Source of the DNA: CALSMU01 sp965230225
GTDB lineage: Bacteria > Bacteroidota > Bacteroidia > Flavobacteriales_D > Parvicellaceae
NCBI GenBank assembly: GCA_965230225.1
Contig: CBDDKM010000003.1
Span: 624,528 to 688,527 of the forward strand
DNA: 64,000 bases
Direction of reading: 5' to 3'
Shown: piece by piece, positions 54,604-63,494 of the stretch
How positions within the stretch are numbered: position 1 is the stretch's first letter
Layout of the letters: every line of letters starts with the position of its first letter
Program-made: the position numbers and the translations under genes
Notes under the pieces: model-generated
What the model was told of the DNA's origin: nothing
The model's input: the letters and a program-made list of their open reading frames with translations, nothing else
Database searches by the model: none

Positions 54604-55830
54604 ATGAAGTCAATATCAAAAATACTAACCTGTTTGGCCCTTACCGGAGGAATCGGTGTTCAGGCACAAACATTTACCAATTACACTACCAACGAGGGAT
54701 TGTTGAACAATAGTGTAAATGATGTTCACGCTGGAGTGAATAACACTGTGTGGTTCGGAACTCAGGATGGAGTTTCCAGTTTTGATGGATCCACCTGGAA
54801 CAGTTATACCACCACATCCCATCAAGGATTAGTTCACAATACCATCCAGGCTATCTACGAAGATGCTCAGGGTGATGTTTGGGTAGGAACTGATTTTGGA
54901 ATTAGTGTTTTTGATGGAAGTTCATTTACGTCCTATACCACTATAGATGGTTTGGGAAATAACCAGATTAAATGCATTACAGAAGATAATGGAACCATGT
55001 TGTTTGGAACTAGCGATGGGTTTTCTATGTTCGATGGAACTAACTGGACCAACTTTGACATGAGTAACGGATTGCCATTTGGTGGTGTTAACTCCATTAC
55101 AGTTCATTCCGGTGGAGATTATTACCTGGGGTCAGGACTGGGAGGAGTGATCATTTACGACGGTTCTGGATTTACTGAGGTAACCGAAAACGAAGGAATA
55201 TTAAACAATAGAATCAGAGCCATCGCATTTGACGATCAGGATCAACGTTGGGTAGGAACTTCTGATGGTATTACTGTTTTGGACGATCAGGATCAATTCT
55301 CAACTAATCATACCACCATGTTTACCTTGCCCGCGCCAGATACTTTAAATCCAATCGAAGATGTGAAAGTAGATGGGTATGGTAATGTTTGGGTTGGAGT
55401 TTATGTGGATTATCTGGTTACCGAAGGAGGTATTTGTGCCTATGATGGATCAGGTTGGGTAGATTATGATGTAAGCGATGGGTTAGTTGGACCGGTAGTA
55501 AGAGCATTGGCTATTGATGATAACAATAACGTGTGGGTAGCAACCAGTACCGGAGTAAGCAAAATCTCAAATGCTCCAATTGGAGTAGAAGAGATCGAAA
55601 AAGAGAATCAATTTGTGGTTTACCCCAACCCGGCAGAACACTTTGTAAACGTAAAGTTTAATCATCCAACAGAAGACAAACAGATCGAAATTTACAACAC
55701 CGGAATGCAATTGATGGATGTGGTTTGGTCCGGTGCAGATAGCACCTTAACCATTGATCTGGATGAGTTTCCATCAGGAGTATATTTTATTCGATCCGGT
55801 AAAGAAGTAGTGAAGTTTGCAGTAAAATAA
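54604..55830 (+). CDS. Secreted two-component-regulator-type beta-propeller protein (T9SS)
   Basis: A 408-residue exported protein made of about seven blades with the repeat INDVHAGVNNTVWFGTQDGVSSFDG / IQAIYEDAQGDVWVGTDFGISVFDG. This is the 'reg_prop' motif usually found in hybrid two-component sensors, but here without a kinase. The C-terminus is a type A T9SS domain (VYPNPAEHFVNVKFNH). It should be a surface propeller that binds a ligand or partner. It lies 11 bp after the CotH gene and 1 bp before the VTC gene. Confidence 0.82.
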   Translation: MKSISKILTCLALTGGIGVQAQTFTNYTTNEGLLNNSVNDVHAGVNNTVWFGTQDGVSSFDGSTWNSYTTTSHQGLVHNTIQAIYEDAQGDVWVGTDFGISVFDGSSFTSYTTIDGLGNNQIKCITEDNGTMLFGTSDGFSMFDGTNWTNFDMSNGLPFGGVNSITVHSGGDYYLGSGLGGVIIYDGSGFTEVTENEGILNNRIRAIAFDDQDQRWVGTSDGITVLDDQDQFSTNHTTMFTLPAPDTLNPIEDVKVDGYGNVWVGVYVDYLVTEGGICAYDGSGWVDYDVSDGLVGPVVRALAIDDNNNVWVATSTGVSKISNAPIGVEEIEKENQFVVYPNPAEHFVNVKFNHPTEDKQIEIYNTGMQLMDVVWSGADSTLTIDLDEFPSGVYFIRSGKEVVKFAVK

Positions 55831-55831
55831 T

Positions 55832-56611
55832 TTGAAACAAATAGAAAACATATTATCCGGTTTTTCTCCCATCACCTTGCAGGAAATGGATGAGGTAAAG
55901 CTTCTAAATAGAACGGATACCAAGTTTGTGTTACCGCAAACTCTTTTTGAAGAAATTTTGCCACTTCTAGATGCTAATTACAAGGTTCTAGAGATTGATC
56001 ATAAAAGAATGGCCGAGTACAGAACATTGTATTTTGATACACCGGATTTTATGTTTTATCACCACCACCACAACGGAAGACCAAATCGGTATAAAGTTCG
56101 CATGCGAAAGTATGTGGATTCCGATTTGTGTTTTCTGGAAATAAAAAACAAAAAGAAAGGCAGAACCATAAAAAGCAGAATTAGAATAGACGACTTTGAG
56201 ATTAATCTTTCCGGTGAATCTTGTCAGTTTATTAAAGAAATAATTCCGCACAACTACCATTTGGACACAGCCCTTTGGAATTTCTTTCACAGAATTACAT
56301 TGGTTAATAAATACGATACCGAAAGGTTAACCCTGGATTTAGGGTTGGGGTTTAGTCCGGTTATTAAGCAACCGGCAAGTAAAGGGAAAGGAGAAGAGGA
56401 CGAAAACGTTTTTATGGGCAACGTCATCATTGCAGAGGTAAAACAAGAACGGGTAAACCGACAGTCTCCTTTTATTGCTTTGTTAAAAAGAAATGGAGTA
56501 AGGCCAATGCGGATGAGTAAATATTGCATGGGAGCCGGATTACTATTTGAACATCTAAAAACCAATAGGTTTAAATCCAAGTACTTGCACTTGAATAAAT
56601 TGAATCAATGA
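55832..56611 (+). CDS. VTC-domain polyphosphate polymerase-like protein
   Basis: A 259-residue cytoplasmic protein starting at TTG one base after the previous stop. It has the VTC tunnel-fold features: LLNRTDTKFVLP, MAEYRTLYFDTPDFMFYHHHHNGRPNRYKVRMRKYVDS, FLEIKNKKKGRTIKSR and IIAEVKQE. The family makes inorganic polyphosphate from ATP in yeast; the bacterial enzymes are less well characterised. It overlaps the DUF4956 gene by 4 bases (ATGA), a pairing that recurs in bacteria together with CotH. Confidence 0.85.
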   Translation: MKQIENILSGFSPITLQEMDEVKLLNRTDTKFVLPQTLFEEILPLLDANYKVLEIDHKRMAEYRTLYFDTPDFMFYHHHHNGRPNRYKVRMRKYVDSDLCFLEIKNKKKGRTIKSRIRIDDFEINLSGESCQFIKEIIPHNYHLDTALWNFFHRITLVNKYDTERLTLDLGLGFSPVIKQPASKGKGEEDENVFMGNVIIAEVKQERVNRQSPFIALLKRNGVRPMRMSKYCMGAGLLFEHLKTNRFKSKYLHLNKLNQ

Positions 56612-57396
56612 ATTGGATCACAGAACATTTTGAATTCATCCAGAGTGGATTGGATTTTTTAACCGATCAGGAAACTTTTGACGCTGTTAAAGGCTATGCA
56701 AAAGCCATCGAAGACAATGCGGATAACATTAAAAAACTAACAGAACAAGCCGAAAAAGATGGTGCTAATTTTCTGGGAGTATCCTATTTTGATAAAGATT
56801 TTTGGAAATTGATTTTCAAGTTTTGCTTGAACTTTAGTGTTATTATGATCATTGTTAGAGCTTTGTATTATCCTATAGCCAAAAGAAAAGATTACCTGTT
56901 TACCTATATCATGATTAGCATGATGATCTTTATGATCTGTTTTACGCTTAAGAAGTTCGAAATGGGCATGGGTATGGCACTTGGGCTCTTTGCTATTTTC
57001 GGGATCATACGATATCGGACAGATGCTATTCCTATTAAAGAAATGACCTACCTCTTTATTGTTATTGGGGTATCGGTGATCAATGCATTGGCCAATAAAA
57101 AAATGAGTTATGCCGAGCTGGCTTTTACTAATGTGGCTATAATAGGGGCAACATTTGCTTTAGAGAAACTCTGGTTACTCAAGCACGAGAAACAAAAAAC
57201 CGTTATTTACGAGAACGTTGATTTACTTCGCCCGGAAAAATATGAAGAGTTAAAGGCAGATTTAGAAAATAGAATAGGGCTTAAGATCAATCGAATTGAG
57301 ATTGGTAAAATCAATTTCTTAAATGATACTGTGGTGTTGCGAATCTATTTCTTCGAAGAGGAACAGGAAGAACACAATTTTGAGACATTTGATTAA
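56608..57396 (+). CDS. DUF4956 membrane protein
   Basis: A 262-residue inner-membrane protein with four helices (about 70-88, 98-113, 117-134, 148-185). It has the DUF4956 motif GLFAIFGIIRYRTDAIPIKEMTYLFIVIGVSVINALAN. A soluble C-terminal tail follows. Its function is unknown. The tight coupling with the VTC and CotH genes suggests a common envelope or polyphosphate-linked process. It is convergent with plsC, with a 4-base overlap of stops. Confidence 0.85.
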   Translation: MNWITEHFEFIQSGLDFLTDQETFDAVKGYAKAIEDNADNIKKLTEQAEKDGANFLGVSYFDKDFWKLIFKFCLNFSVIMIIVRALYYPIAKRKDYLFTYIMISMMIFMICFTLKKFEMGMGMALGLFAIFGIIRYRTDAIPIKEMTYLFIVIGVSVINALANKKMSYAELAFTNVAIIGATFALEKLWLLKHEKQKTVIYENVDLLRPEKYEELKADLENRIGLKINRIEIGKINFLNDTVVLRIYFFEEEQEEHNFETFD

Positions 57397-58130
57397 GTGG
57401 TTATTACAGAACCCTTAACCTTGTTCTCAACGTACTCAAAAAGCTGATCGAAAGGGAGAGAATCTACCTTAATTGGCGCATGTACTTTCATGGATAACTT
57501 AACACCTATACCCATAGGAAACTTTCCATATTTAAGGAATTTCCAGGAGTTGTTAATGGTTACCGGAACAACATAAGAAGAAGGGATGTTCTTAATTAAT
57601 GTTTTTAACCCGTTAGAAGAAAACCTTTTTGGTACTCCGTTTCTACTTCTGGTACCCTCTGGGTAAATTACCGCAGAGTATTTATTCTTTTCGATGTATT
57701 TGCTAAAATTCGTAATGGCTGTTAGCGATTGCTTAGGGTCTTTTCGGTCAATCAGAACTGAACCTCCATGCTTTAAATTAAATGATACACTCGGTATTCC
57801 CTTACCTAACTCGATTTTAGAAATAAATTTAGGATGATATTTTCTCATGTACCATACGAATAAAGGAATATCATTCATGCTCTGATGGTTCGAGACGATG
57901 ATTAAAGGTACATCTCCAGGGATTTTTTGGTCGTTTTCGTAATTAATGCTTGTTCCTAGGATTCTCAAGTTCCACAGAAGACAAACATTCAGTATGTCAA
58001 CTATTTTTTTGTGAGCTTTATATCCACCCAGTTTTAAAGCAATCCATTGCAATGGATGAAAGAATAATAGAAGAACTCCAAAAAAGAAGTAGTAAATAAT
58101 TGAAAGTACGTAAGCCAATCCCTTTTTCAT
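57393..58130 (-). CDS. plsC: 1-acyl-glycerol-3-phosphate acyltransferase (PlsC family)
   Basis: A 245-residue enzyme with two N-terminal membrane-associated segments (about 5-33) and the acyltransferase motifs HQSMND (His82-x4-Asp87), a glycerol-phosphate-binding region (GGSVLIDRKD), YPEGTRSR (about 158-165) and the VPVTI motif. It transfers a fatty acyl group to lysophosphatidic acid at the inner membrane in phospholipid synthesis. It is monocistronic. Confidence 0.9.
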   Translation of the reverse strand: MKKGLAYVLSIIYYFFFGVLLLFFHPLQWIALKLGGYKAHKKIVDILNVCLLWNLRILGTSINYENDQKIPGDVPLIIVSNHQSMNDIPLFVWYMRKYHPKFISKIELGKGIPSVSFNLKHGGSVLIDRKDPKQSLTAITNFSKYIEKNKYSAVIYPEGTRSRNGVPKRFSSNGLKTLIKNIPSSYVVPVTINNSWKFLKYGKFPMGIGVKLSMKVHAPIKVDSLPFDQLFEYVENKVKGSVITT

Positions 58131-58353
58131 AATTCTTCAATTTTTGAAGTATAACAAAGGTAGGCACAGAACGAAAGCGCTAAGAATAAATAATATAGAG
58201 TTAGACGAAGGGATATGACGGGCGGATGAACTCCAAAAGATGTTCGAGCGAACCAATAGAATTTTTCTGTGTTGTTTTAAAAAGGGTAAGAATATACTCA
58301 TAATAGGTAAAAAAAATTAAATTTACCTCTGCTTAAACTAAACGCTGCGCCAG

Positions 58354-58899
58354 TTGATAACCGAGAAAGAATTTAAAGAACTGTTTCACCGCCTATACAG
58401 TCCTTTGTGTAATTACGCTATTAAGATAGTGAATGACAGGGACCGTGCGGAGGATATTGTTCAAGAAGTTCTGGTTGACTTTTGGAATAAAAACAGAAAT
58501 TCTTCTGAAATTGACAAGCCGGATAACTATTTAATTCGAGCTGTTAAATTTAAAAGTATTGATGTTTTGAGAAAAGTAACTCGTGAGTTGGCGGAAAAGG
58601 ATTCATTTGATAATAACGTTCGAGAAATGTATTACCAGGATGAACCAATTGATGAGGAGAAAGAAACATCTACCAGAGAAATTTTGCAATTTGCCATTGG
58701 TCAACTTCCTGAAAAAACCAGGTTGGTTTTTATCAGAAGTAAAATGGATGGTATGTCCTATAAGGAGATTGCCGAAGAGCTTGATATCTCTGTGAAAACG
58801 GTAGAAAATCAAATGAGTAGAGCGTTTAAATTGTTAAGGGAAAAATTAAAGGATCATCGGTTTTTTGAAATTATTTTAATTTTTTTTCTCTTGCAGTAG
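58354..58899 (+). CDS. ECF sigma-70 factor
   Basis: A 181-residue sigma factor starting at TTG (MITEKEFKELFHRLYSPLCNYAIKIVNDRDRAEDIVQEVLVDFW = region 2). Region 4 is LPEKTRLVFIRSKMDGMSYKEIAEELDISVKTVENQMSRAFK. An unusual hydrophobic tail (EIILIFFLLQ) ends the protein. It is the first gene of a sigma-FecR-receptor-lipoprotein operon. Confidence 0.92.
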   Translation: MITEKEFKELFHRLYSPLCNYAIKIVNDRDRAEDIVQEVLVDFWNKNRNSSEIDKPDNYLIRAVKFKSIDVLRKVTRELAEKDSFDNNVREMYYQDEPIDEEKETSTREILQFAIGQLPEKTRLVFIRSKMDGMSYKEIAEELDISVKTVENQMSRAFKLLREKLKDHRFFEIILIFFLLQ

Positions 58900-58935
58900 G
58901 TGATGCTATTTTGTAAAACGACATTAGGGTAGTTA

Positions 58936-59883
58936 ATGGAAAACATCAATCAAATATTGTCAAAGTACTTCGCTAAAGAAGCCACTCCTGATGAAATACA
59001 ACAGGTAGAAGAGTGGAAGGCGAATAATGCTCAGGAATTTGAGGTGCTTAAGTTCATTTGGACGGAAGAACCAATAGAAGAGACAATTCAGTTTGATGCT
59101 TCAAAGGCATGGGATAAGGTACAGCCTAAACTAGAAATGCCTGAAGCTCCTGGAACAACTAAAGTTAGAAAACTTTATACCCAATTATTAGTGGCCGCCA
59201 GTATGGTTTTAGCTGTTGGTGGAGCTTATTATTTTGAATTGTTTTCGAGTGGAGTAGATGCTATTGAAGTAAGTACCGCAGAAATTTCTGATCATGTTCT
59301 TTTACCCGATGGGTCGGAAGTTTGGGTAAATAAAAATAGTCATCTGGCCTACCAGGAAAACTTTACAGAAAACAGAAGCTTGTCTTTAGATGGAGAAGCG
59401 TTTTTCGAAGTTCAGCCGGATAAGGAACACCCTTTTGTGGTGAGCACTAATAATGGACAAATTAAAGTTTTAGGAACGGCATTTAATGTTAATACTAACA
59501 ACGATCAAACGGTTGTAAGTGTTGAGCATGGAACAGTTGAGCTTAAAAACGAAGCTGGAGCAGTTATCCTAAACAAAAACGAACAAGCTTCTTGTTCAAA
59601 AAATAGCATCTCGGAAGTATCCGAGGTAAATCCGAATTTTTTATCCTGGCAAACAGGAGTCTTTATATTCGAAGATCAACCTTTAGAGGAAGTAGTAACC
59701 CTGCTGAATCAAGTGTATGATGATAAGTTAAAGTTAAGGGACCAACAGGTGAAATCCTGTCCGGTTTCTGTTACCTTTAACAAAAATACACTTGAAGAAA
59801 TCGTAGAGATTTTAATTCTCGCTTGCGATATTCAGTATCAAGAAGACAATGGGGTATATTACTTAAGTTCTAAAGGTGGATGA
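58936..59883 (+). CDS. FecR-family anti-sigma factor
   Basis: A 315-residue inner-membrane protein: a sigma-binding N-terminus, one helix (about 82-103, LLVAASMVLAVGGAYYFEL), a periplasmic FecR domain (STAEISDHVLLPDGSEVWVNKNSHLAY...DGEAFFEVQPDKEHPFVVSTNNGQIKVLGTAFNVN) and a C-terminal STN/DUF4974-type segment. It overlaps the receptor gene by 4 bases (ATGA). It would transmit the receptor signal to the sigma factor encoded 36 bp upstream. Confidence 0.92.
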   Translation: MENINQILSKYFAKEATPDEIQQVEEWKANNAQEFEVLKFIWTEEPIEETIQFDASKAWDKVQPKLEMPEAPGTTKVRKLYTQLLVAASMVLAVGGAYYFELFSSGVDAIEVSTAEISDHVLLPDGSEVWVNKNSHLAYQENFTENRSLSLDGEAFFEVQPDKEHPFVVSTNNGQIKVLGTAFNVNTNNDQTVVSVEHGTVELKNEAGAVILNKNEQASCSKNSISEVSEVNPNFLSWQTGVFIFEDQPLEEVVTLLNQVYDDKLKLRDQQVKSCPVSVTFNKNTLEEIVEILILACDIQYQEDNGVYYLSSKGG

Positions 59884-62417
59884 GAATATTTCTAACCACA
59901 TTATCAATTTTTTTTCTTTGTTCGTTCTACGGACAAAATTTGCTGTATCAGGAAGTTTCTGTTTCTTTTGAGGATAACTCCCTACTGGAGTGTATTCAAA
60001 TTATTCAGGAAAAGGATGTGGTAAAGTTGTCTTACAGCTCTTCCTCCATCAAAAAAATAAAGAAGAACTACACTAAAAATTTCGAAGAGGCTTATTTAAA
60101 AGAAGTATTGGATTACCTCACCAATAATACCAATGTACAGTACAAGGAAATTGGTGGGCAAATTACCTTTTTTATTGTCAAAAAAGCACAAGAGGAGATT
60201 CGTCTTAGTGGATACGTAAGAGATATGGTTTCTAAGGAGGAGTTGATCGGTGCAATTATTTATTTTCCGGAATTAGAGTTGGGTGCTGTATCCAATAGTT
60301 ATGGTTATTACAACGTAAAAGTGCCTAAGGGCGATATTAAGTATCGGGCTTCTTTTATAGGGTACCAGAATAAATTAGATTCCATTAATGCAAATGACGA
60401 TGTGGTGTTGGATGTATTAATGAAAAAAGGAGGAAGAACTCTGGATGAGGTGTTGGTTCGTCATCAACCCAAAAAAGGACGCGAAATTGAAGAAACCGAC
60501 CCAGATTTGTTGGGGAGATCGATGGAAAGTACTGCCATTGCAGGCGAGGCGGATTTACTGAAATATGTACAGTTAGCCCCTGGTGTACAACCGGAACAAG
60601 ATGGTTCCAGTAGGTACGTAGTTAGAGGTTCCGGTAATGGAAATAACTTAATTTTATTAGATGATGCACCCATTTATCACACCACTCATGGATTTGGGAT
60701 GTTTTCGGTGATCAATGCCGATGCAGTAAAATCTGCACCGCTTTACAAAGAAAAAATACCTGCCAAATTTGGTGAACGTAATGCTTCTATTCTGGATGTT
60801 CGACTCAAGGATGGAGATTTAGAACATTACCATGCCAATGCAGGTATCGGCTTAGTGAGTGCTCAACTAAATGCAGAAGGACCGATTATTAAAAACAAAA
60901 GTTCGTTTTACTTCTCTTCGAGAAAAAGCATTTTGGATCAGTTTATCAGTAGAACTCAGTTTAGAGAAACCTTTCCTAAATTATCTTTTCACGATATTTC
61001 ATTTAAGCTAAACTATCATGTTAATGCCAATAACAGATTGTTCATGTCTATGTATACCGGTGATGATGAATACACGGTGATTAATACATATAACTGGGGG
61101 AATAAAGTAGGGTCGATACGTTGGAACCATATATACTCGGATCGTTCATTTTCTAATTTATCCCTTAGTGGTAGTCTGTATAATATTCGATCCGATTCTG
61201 ATCTGGATTTTGAGAATAGTGTACAAGATATTAAGTCCTATAGACTGAAATATGACCTTAATTTATACCCATCCAGTAGTAGTAAAATCAGTACGGGGTT
61301 TATGACTTCTTACAGAGCTAATTCGCTTGGAGTAGGTACTCAATTAATTAGTAATCCCGATTCGGTAGTTCAATCCGAGAGAAGTGCTATAGAAAGTGCT
61401 GTGTACGGGCAATTGGATCAGGATATTGGAAAGAAGTTGAAATTAAAATTGGGATTGAGAATGCCGATCTTTATGCAAATTGGATCGGGAGATACAGCTA
61501 TTGTGGTGTCTCAAAATTTTGTATTTGATACCCTCATCAGCCCAAGTGGGTCCATCCTACATCAATACGTTAATTTGGAACCAAGGTTAAGTACTCAATA
61601 TGCTTTTAACCCTAATAACACCGTGGAAGTGAATTTTGATGTAATGAATCAGTACTTCCACAACGTTACCAATGCGGCCGATGTACCTGCCGTGGAATTA
61701 TGGTATGGAGCCAATAAATTACTTCCTCCCGAAAGGTCAAGACAGTTGTCGTTTAAGTGGACCAGAAGTGTAGAGAACTTTTACAGCTATGTGCAACTGT
61801 ATTCCAGAAGGCAAACCAATGCCATCGATTTTATTCACCTTGGAGAAGTTGCTGGAGTTCACTTTGAGACCAACCTGGCAGCTACCAATATTAAAGCCAG
61901 AGGAGTGGAAACATTTTTTGGTTTAAAGAGAGATAGATTAAAGGTAGAGTTAGGGTATACCTTACTAAAAACCGAACAACAGAGTGATTTGATCAACGGT
62001 GGTGATCCTTACCCAACTGCTTACGACAGACCACACTATTTATCATTGCGTGGGAGGTATGAGCTAAATGATCTTTGGAACTTTTCTGGTTTATTCGTCT
62101 ACCATTCTGGTACTGCGGTTAATTTTCCATCTGGTCAAATTGTGGTGGATGGAACAGCATTTCCTCTATACATTAATAGAAATGGAGAGCGATTACCGGA
62201 CTATCATCGATTGGATTTTTCGGTGGTGAGAAACATTAAAATGGACAAAATAAAAGCCAGTGGACAAGTTAGATTATCGGTCAATAATGTGTATAATCGG
62301 CATAATATTACTTTCGTTTTAGTAGAGCGAGATGAAGAAAACTTGTCAATATTGAGGTATTATGGAGTAAATTACTTACCTTTCTTACCTTCATTATCTT
62401 TAAAGATAGTACTATGA
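59880..62417 (+). CDS. TonB-dependent receptor with STN signalling domain
   Basis: An 845-residue outer-membrane receptor with signal peptide (FLTTLSIFFLCSFYGQ). An STN domain (about 25-100) and a carboxypeptidase-regulatory-like domain (IRLSGYVRDMVSKEELIGAIIYFPELELG) precede the plug (YVQLAPGVQPEQDGSSRYVVRGSGNGNNLILLDDAPIYHTTHGFG) and a barrel. It overlaps the following DUF4249 gene by 4 bases (ATGA). Receptor plus DUF4249 lipoprotein is a frequent Bacteroidota pair, probably a transporter with its lipoprotein lid. The ligand is unknown. Confidence 0.9.
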   Translation: MRIFLTTLSIFFLCSFYGQNLLYQEVSVSFEDNSLLECIQIIQEKDVVKLSYSSSSIKKIKKNYTKNFEEAYLKEVLDYLTNNTNVQYKEIGGQITFFIVKKAQEEIRLSGYVRDMVSKEELIGAIIYFPELELGAVSNSYGYYNVKVPKGDIKYRASFIGYQNKLDSINANDDVVLDVLMKKGGRTLDEVLVRHQPKKGREIEETDPDLLGRSMESTAIAGEADLLKYVQLAPGVQPEQDGSSRYVVRGSGNGNNLILLDDAPIYHTTHGFGMFSVINADAVKSAPLYKEKIPAKFGERNASILDVRLKDGDLEHYHANAGIGLVSAQLNAEGPIIKNKSSFYFSSRKSILDQFISRTQFRETFPKLSFHDISFKLNYHVNANNRLFMSMYTGDDEYTVINTYNWGNKVGSIRWNHIYSDRSFSNLSLSGSLYNIRSDSDLDFENSVQDIKSYRLKYDLNLYPSSSSKISTGFMTSYRANSLGVGTQLISNPDSVVQSERSAIESAVYGQLDQDIGKKLKLKLGLRMPIFMQIGSGDTAIVVSQNFVFDTLISPSGSILHQYVNLEPRLSTQYAFNPNNTVEVNFDVMNQYFHNVTNAADVPAVELWYGANKLLPPERSRQLSFKWTRSVENFYSYVQLYSRRQTNAIDFIHLGEVAGVHFETNLAATNIKARGVETFFGLKRDRLKVELGYTLLKTEQQSDLINGGDPYPTAYDRPHYLSLRGRYELNDLWNFSGLFVYHSGTAVNFPSGQIVVDGTAFPLYINRNGERLPDYHRLDFSVVRNIKMDKIKASGQVRLSVNNVYNRHNITFVLVERDEENLSILRYYGVNYLPFLPSLSLKIVL

Positions 62418-63260
62418 GACCACGCTCAATCATGATTTCTTTGATATTCATGGGACTTTTCATGAGTTCCTGTGTCAAGGAATTGGACTTAGATATCCAG
62501 AAAGTGGATAGTCCTAAGTTGATGATTAATGGTTTCATTACAGATCAAAATGGTCTGCAAGAAATAAAAGTAGAGTGGTCTTCTGTTCCTGAAGGAGAAC
62601 AATTCAATTGGATTTCTGATGCTGAGGTGGTGGTAACCAACGATAAAATGCCACCGGATAATGCTTACCCATTTGAACATAAAGGAAATGGATTGTATAG
62701 ATGTAATTCTTTTATTCCAATGGTGGGGCAGGATTATTATACCATTGAGGTAACTGTAGACGGTATTAAATATACTTGCCATGATGCCAGTAGAGATCCA
62801 ATTATTCTGAATAATAATTATTTCGGATGTAGTAGAAGAAAACCCAAATGGGGATGGAATGAGTATTTATGACATCTATGGAGATGCTGAAATATTAAGT
62901 CCTTTCAACGCTTATGGGTTCTTCAAACCTAAATTGTTTTATGCAGATAAGTACAATTTAAACGATACTTCCTGGAGAGAGGTACAAATGCCTTTTTACG
63001 ACGTATGTAAATACACCAATAGAGAAGAAAGAATTCTTTTGTTTGATGATGTAGAGATTAAAACCAATACCATCATAAGAGTGGAGATTTGGTCTTTAGG
63101 TCATATATCTGAATCATACATGGGCTATTTAAGTAGCGTTGTAAACAATGCAGAGGATGAGTTGAACATTACTCCCGAGCCTTATTTCCAAAATGGAGCC
63201 TATGGTATTGTTTACTGTGCTGCAGTTAAGAAGTTCTATCATCATTTAACCCAGAAATAA
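62414..63260 (+). CDS. DUF4249 lipoprotein, split by a frameshift
   Basis: Two adjacent frames make one DUF4249 protein. The first (62414-62872) has lipobox SSC (Cys20) and the family start (VKELDLDIQKVDSPKLMINGFITDQNGLQEIKVEWSS), but ends after GCSRRKPKWGWNEYL. The second frame continues NPNGDGMSIYDIYGDAEILSPFNAYGFF... to 63260. One base too many between about 62807 and 62872 would explain this; candidates are TTT at 62821-62823 and AAAA at 62839-62842. Joined, the product is ~280 residues, a normal length. It is the last gene of the operon, and its role is as partner of the TonB receptor. The break may be real decay or a sequence error. Confidence 0.85.
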
Positions 63261-63350
63261 ACTTCTAAGGGTTTCCCTTAATCATTTACTAGTAGGTACG
63301 TCTTTCATCTGAAAGGGTAAAACGACGTGTTTGGTTATGTCTTACTAATG

Positions 63351-63395
63351 GATAGGATAGGATAGGATAGGATAGGATAGGATAGGATAGGATAG
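63351..63395. repeat. Pentanucleotide tandem repeat (GATAG x 9)
   Basis: Nine perfect copies of GATAG lie in the intergenic region between the DUF4249 gene and the OmpA-family gene. The perfection suggests it is young or unstable. It lies on the 3' side of both genes, so a role in transcription initiation is unlikely. Confidence 0.95.
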
Positions 63396-63423
63396 CACAC
63401 ATTATATAATCTTATTAGAAATA

Positions 63424-63453
63424 AAAAAAGCCCGTACATGGTACAGGCTTTTT
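63424..63453 (-). terminator. Intrinsic terminator of the OmpA-family gene
   Basis: AAAAAGCC-c-GTAC / GTAC-a-GGCTTTTT with a three-base loop. On the minus strand TTTTTTT follows. It lies ~40 bp past the stop of the OmpA-family gene. Confidence 0.9.
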
Positions 63454-63494
63454 CTTTGTTATGAAGTGGCGGTTATCAAATACAATTTCCATAA

